64,000 nucleotides of DNA, taken from Verrucomicrobiaceae bacterium. GTDB taxonomy: Bacteria > Verrucomicrobiota > Verrucomicrobiia > Verrucomicrobiales > Akkermansiaceae. The notes beneath the pieces were generated by a model. It had not been told where the DNA came from. It did not search any database and saw only the letters and a list, made by a program, of their open reading frames with translations. Both the position numbers and the translations under genes were made by a program. Below, one piece after another: positions 61,783 through 64,000 of the stretch (within the stretch, counting starts at the first letter, position 1; each line of letters begins with the position of its first letter). Where the stretch lies: the NCBI GenBank assembly GCA_027486655.1, contig JAIXOR010000073.1, forward strand, positions 62,001 through 126,000, in the 5' to 3' direction.

Positions 61783-62871
61783 TCAAACCGGGGTGCGGAG
61801 GTGCTCGATGGCCTCCCGGAGTTCCTCCCGGGTCACCGAGGAGACCACCCTGGCGCTGCCTGCGGCGTCGAGGACCACGAAGCGGACCGCCCCGGCCGAG
61901 AATTTTTTGTCGGTGGCGAGTTTCTCCATCACGGTGGCCGTGGAGATGGACTCCGGCAGGACGAGCGGGAGTCCGAATTTGGCGAGCAATGCCTCAATTT
62001 CCCGCGAGACGGAACCCGGCAGGTCCGCATGGCGTTCGGAAAGGAAAAGCGCCGCCCGCATGCCGAGCGAGATGGCCTCGCCATGCAACAGTTTTCCATA
62101 GGGCACGGAAGCCTCGATGCCGTGGCCGATCGTGTGCCCGAAGTTCAAAAGGGCGCGGACACCCAGCGTCTCGTGCTCGTCTGCCTCCACCACACGGGCC
62201 TTGATCGCGATGTTGCGGGCGATGAGCTCGGCGGGCACATCGCGATTTCCCGGATCGAGCGCCGCCAGATCCGCAAGCATCGAGGCATCGCGGATGGCCG
62301 CATGCTTGATCGCCTCGGCGAAGCCTTCGTGAAACTCGCGGTCCGGCAACGTGCGCAGGGTTTCCGGATCCACCAGCACGAGCCGTGGTTGATGGAAGGC
62401 TCCTAACAGATTTTTGCCCTCGGCCACGTTCACCCCGGTCTTGCCGCCGACCGACGAATCCACTTGGGAGACGATCGTCGTGGGGATCTGCACGAAGGGG
62501 AGCCCCCGGAAAAAGATGGCTGCGACAAAACCCGCGAGATCGCCCACGACACCGCCGCCCAGGGCGATCACCAGCGACTTCCGATCGTGTCCGGCGCGGA
62601 TCATGTCGCGGCAGACCTCCTCGGCCCGGCTCATCGACTTCGAAGCCTCGCCGGCCGGCACGGTGTGGAGCGAGCAGGTGAATCCCGCGCTTCGCAGCGA
62701 GTCAAGCAGGGGCTCCGCATGCAGTGCGGCCACGGTCTCATCACTGATCACCGCGGTCGCGCGGGCCGTCAAACCGGCATCGATGAGGGCCTTCGCGGCG
62801 TGTTTCAGGATTCCGGATTCGACAAGGACGTCATACGAGCGCTGCGCGAGATCGACATGGACGGTGGGCAT
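61783..62871 (-). CDS. aroB: 3-dehydroquinate synthase
   Basis: 362 residues from MPTVHVDLAQRSYDVLV; a Met 12 nt upstream is also possible. The NAD-binding ALGGGVVGDLAGFVAAIFFRGLPFVQIPTTIVSQVDSSVGGKTGVN, EFHEGFAEAIKHAAI, and the zinc-ligand region LLNFGHTIGHGIEA are all present. It converts DAHP to 3-dehydroquinate, the second step of the shikimate pathway. Divergent from the cupin gene; no other aro gene is adjacent. Confidence 0.95.
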   Translation of the reverse strand: MPTVHVDLAQRSYDVLVESGILKHAAKALIDAGLTARATAVISDETVAALHAEPLLDSLRSAGFTCSLHTVPAGEASKSMSRAEEVCRDMIRAGHDRKSLVIALGGGVVGDLAGFVAAIFFRGLPFVQIPTTIVSQVDSSVGGKTGVNVAEGKNLLGAFHQPRLVLVDPETLRTLPDREFHEGFAEAIKHAAIRDASMLADLAALDPGNRDVPAELIARNIAIKARVVEADEHETLGVRALLNFGHTIGHGIEASVPYGKLLHGEAISLGMRAALFLSERHADLPGSVSREIEALLAKFGLPLVLPESISTATVMEKLATDKKFSAGAVRFVVLDAAGSARVVSSVTREELREAIEHLRTPV

Positions 62872-62961
62872 GCGGCGGAGCATGAAACAACGACCCGTCA
62901 TGTCCATCCCCGATGCATCCTTGGGTTGCCCTGACCCGCTGGGCGTGGTTTTCTCGGCGGC

Positions 62962-63315
62962 ATGGAAGTCCGCCAGCGCGATTCTCAGTCGCCCTTCACC
63001 ACCAAGGATGGGTCGACCATCCGCAGTCTGCTCGATCTGGCGAATGCGCCGGTTGCGAAGCAAAGCCTCGCCGAGGCCGAGATCCCGGCGGGCGGCTCGA
63101 CGGAAAGGCACTATCACCGGGAGAGCGAGGAGTTTTATTACCTGCTGGAGGGCAGGGGAGTCATGGAAATCTCCGGTGAAGAGCGCGAGGTCGGTCCGGG
63201 CGATGCCATTTTGATTCCGGCAGGAGCCTGGCACACGATCCGTGCCGTGGAACCGCTCCGATTCCTCTGCTGCTGTGCCCCGCCCTATTCGCACGAGGAT
63301 ACCTATTTCGAATGA
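62962..63315 (+). CDS. Small cupin-domain protein
   Basis: 117 residues forming one cupin barrel. Motif 1 is SLAEAEIPAGGSTERHYHRESEEFYYLLEGRG, with metal-binding His-His-Glu (HYH, E). Motif 2 is GPGDAILIPAGAWHTIRA, with the fourth ligand His. It could be a mannose-6-phosphate-isomerase-like or other metal-cupin enzyme; the substrate is unknown. The stop codon overlaps the start of the next gene (ATGA), so the two are coupled. Confidence 0.82.
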   Translation: MEVRQRDSQSPFTTKDGSTIRSLLDLANAPVAKQSLAEAEIPAGGSTERHYHRESEEFYYLLEGRGVMEISGEEREVGPGDAILIPAGAWHTIRAVEPLRFLCCCAPPYSHEDTYFE

Positions 63316-64000
63316 ACGACATGCTTCGAGTCCCCGGATGGCGGATGGTGCTCTTTTGGGTTGCCGCCCTGTTTCCGTGCGCGGCGGCGCAGGGTCAGGC
63401 GACCTGGGATGAGCGCCTTGCAGAAGCCTGCTCGCAGCGGATCCGTGAGATCCGCAAGGAACTCGCCGATGCCACCGCACCCTTGGAATCGATGCCGCGG
63501 ATCCCGATCGATGACCAAGGCGGCACCGGCGGATTCTCGCTCGGCCACCCGCGGGCGATTCCGGAAAAGGACGGCACCTTCGCCGTGGAGGTTGTCTGGG
63601 GGGAGTCTGCGAGGATCGACCGAATCGCACTGGTGCCGGCCCGGCGTTATGATGCCCGTGGACTGGATGCCCAGTATGGCATGCCTGATGCGTTCCGCGT
63701 GGATCTTCTCGATGCAGGAGGCGGCGTGGTGGCCAAGGTGGCTGCCGAGCGGGCCGCCCGCACGGACCCGGTGCGGAAAGGGCATCCGTTCGTCTATCGG
63801 ATCGACCCGCCGGTGAGCGCCGCGGGCTTGCGGATCTCCGCGGATCATCTTGCCCCGGACCCCGATGGGCAGGGCGGGCACGTGCATGCATGGGCGGAGG
63901 TTTTTGCGTTCGAGGATACCCGCAATGTGGCCCTGGGTGCCGCCGTGAAAGGCATCGGTGGAGTGGTTCCCCCGGCACCCTGGCTGTGGAGTCCGGATTT
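63312..64000 (+). CDS. Secreted protein, partial (3' end outside window)
   Basis: An open frame with no stop before the window edge; the start ATG overlaps the cupin stop. It begins with MLRVPGWRMVLFWVAALFPCAAAQGQA, a signal peptide. About 200 residues of beta-rich sequence follow, such as TFAVEVVWGESARIDRIALVPARRYDARGLDAQYGMPDAFRVDLL and GHVHAWAEVFAFEDTRNVALGAAVKG. The strand pattern is like a galactose-binding (discoidin-type) domain as found in large secreted proteins of Verrucomicrobiota. The full product is not visible. Confidence 0.6.
   Translation, partial: MNDMLRVPGWRMVLFWVAALFPCAAAQGQATWDERLAEACSQRIREIRKELADATAPLESMPRIPIDDQGGTGGFSLGHPRAIPEKDGTFAVEVVWGESARIDRIALVPARRYDARGLDAQYGMPDAFRVDLLDAGGGVVAKVAAERAARTDPVRKGHPFVYRIDPPVSAAGLRISADHLAPDPDGQGGHVHAWAEVFAFEDTRNVALGAAVKGIGGVVPPAPWLWSPD

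Noticed and set aside
14395-62409. gcctaac / gttaggc words resembling integron attC core sites
   Set aside because: They lie inside core genes as Leu-Leu-Gly codons, without paired R'/R'' sites, an integrase or cassette structure.

Overview
The window looks like a chromosomal segment of a GC-rich member of the Verrucomicrobiota (Luteolibacter-like, class Verrucomicrobiia). This is inferred from gene content: a DUF1592/DUF1552 secreted pair, a secreted GH29 fucosidase, a pseudopilin-type secreted protein, a long Asp-type prepilin peptidase, WalJ, and both AcnA and AcnB. No rRNA or CRISPR array is present, and no tRNA was recognised.

Layout. 0-9 kb: the end of a Trp/Ala-rich repeat protein, a MidA-type methyltransferase, and a minus-strand surface-polysaccharide cluster (two sulfotransferases, a giant two-domain glycosyltransferase, a GDPD phosphodiesterase). 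9-17.5 kb: a flavin-dependent tryptophan-halogenase-type enzyme, two metallo-beta-lactamase-fold proteins, a gamma-carbonic-anhydrase-like protein, an SDR, a VOC protein and acnA. 17.5-27.2 kb: an accessory island between acnA and acnB. 27.2-48.6 kb: acnB, a LysE exporter, an L,D-transpeptidase, phhB, fbaA, acpP, accA, two Gfo/Idh/MocA oxidoreductases, an OYE-type flavoenzyme, gph, queE, a PduO-type adenosyltransferase, a ThuA protein and a prepilin peptidase. 48.6-64 kb: a sugar-type MFS transporter with a secreted GH13 enzyme, trpA, an acyl-ACP/CoA synthetase, DUF1552, DUF1592, GH29, a pseudopilin, aroB, a cupin, and a secreted protein cut by the window edge.

The most notable content is the island. 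Three same-strand genes at 19374-25770 encode a full-length prokaryotic Argonaute whose PIWI catalytic residues are lost, a CHAT (caspase-like) protease with intact His/Cys dyad and an unrecognised N-terminal domain, and an NB-ARC (STAND) ATPase carrying twelve gap-free 32-residue pentatricopeptide-like repeats. The first two genes overlap by 4 bp, and the third starts at a GTG inside a strong hairpin 30 nt further on. The module is visibly lower in GC than its surroundings. It sits exactly between a truncated hsdM remnant and an hsdR remnant, so it appears to have replaced the middle of a type I restriction-modification operon. I propose, as inference, a guide-directed sensor (Argonaute) coupled to an NLR-like ATPase and a protease effector: an abortive-infection-type defence system that I do not recognise as described.

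The island is also structurally layered. A decayed rhuM gene is flanked by ~300-bp direct repeats, each with a 26-bp inverted repeat. A higBA toxin-antitoxin pair is flanked by ~360-bp direct repeats made from the 3' end of acnB and its terminator. Outside the island most genes are ordinary housekeeping or secreted proteins. Exceptions include an 18-nt homopolymer inside a sulfotransferase, a tandem-duplicated sulfotransferase, and an HTH-metallo-beta-lactamase fusion.
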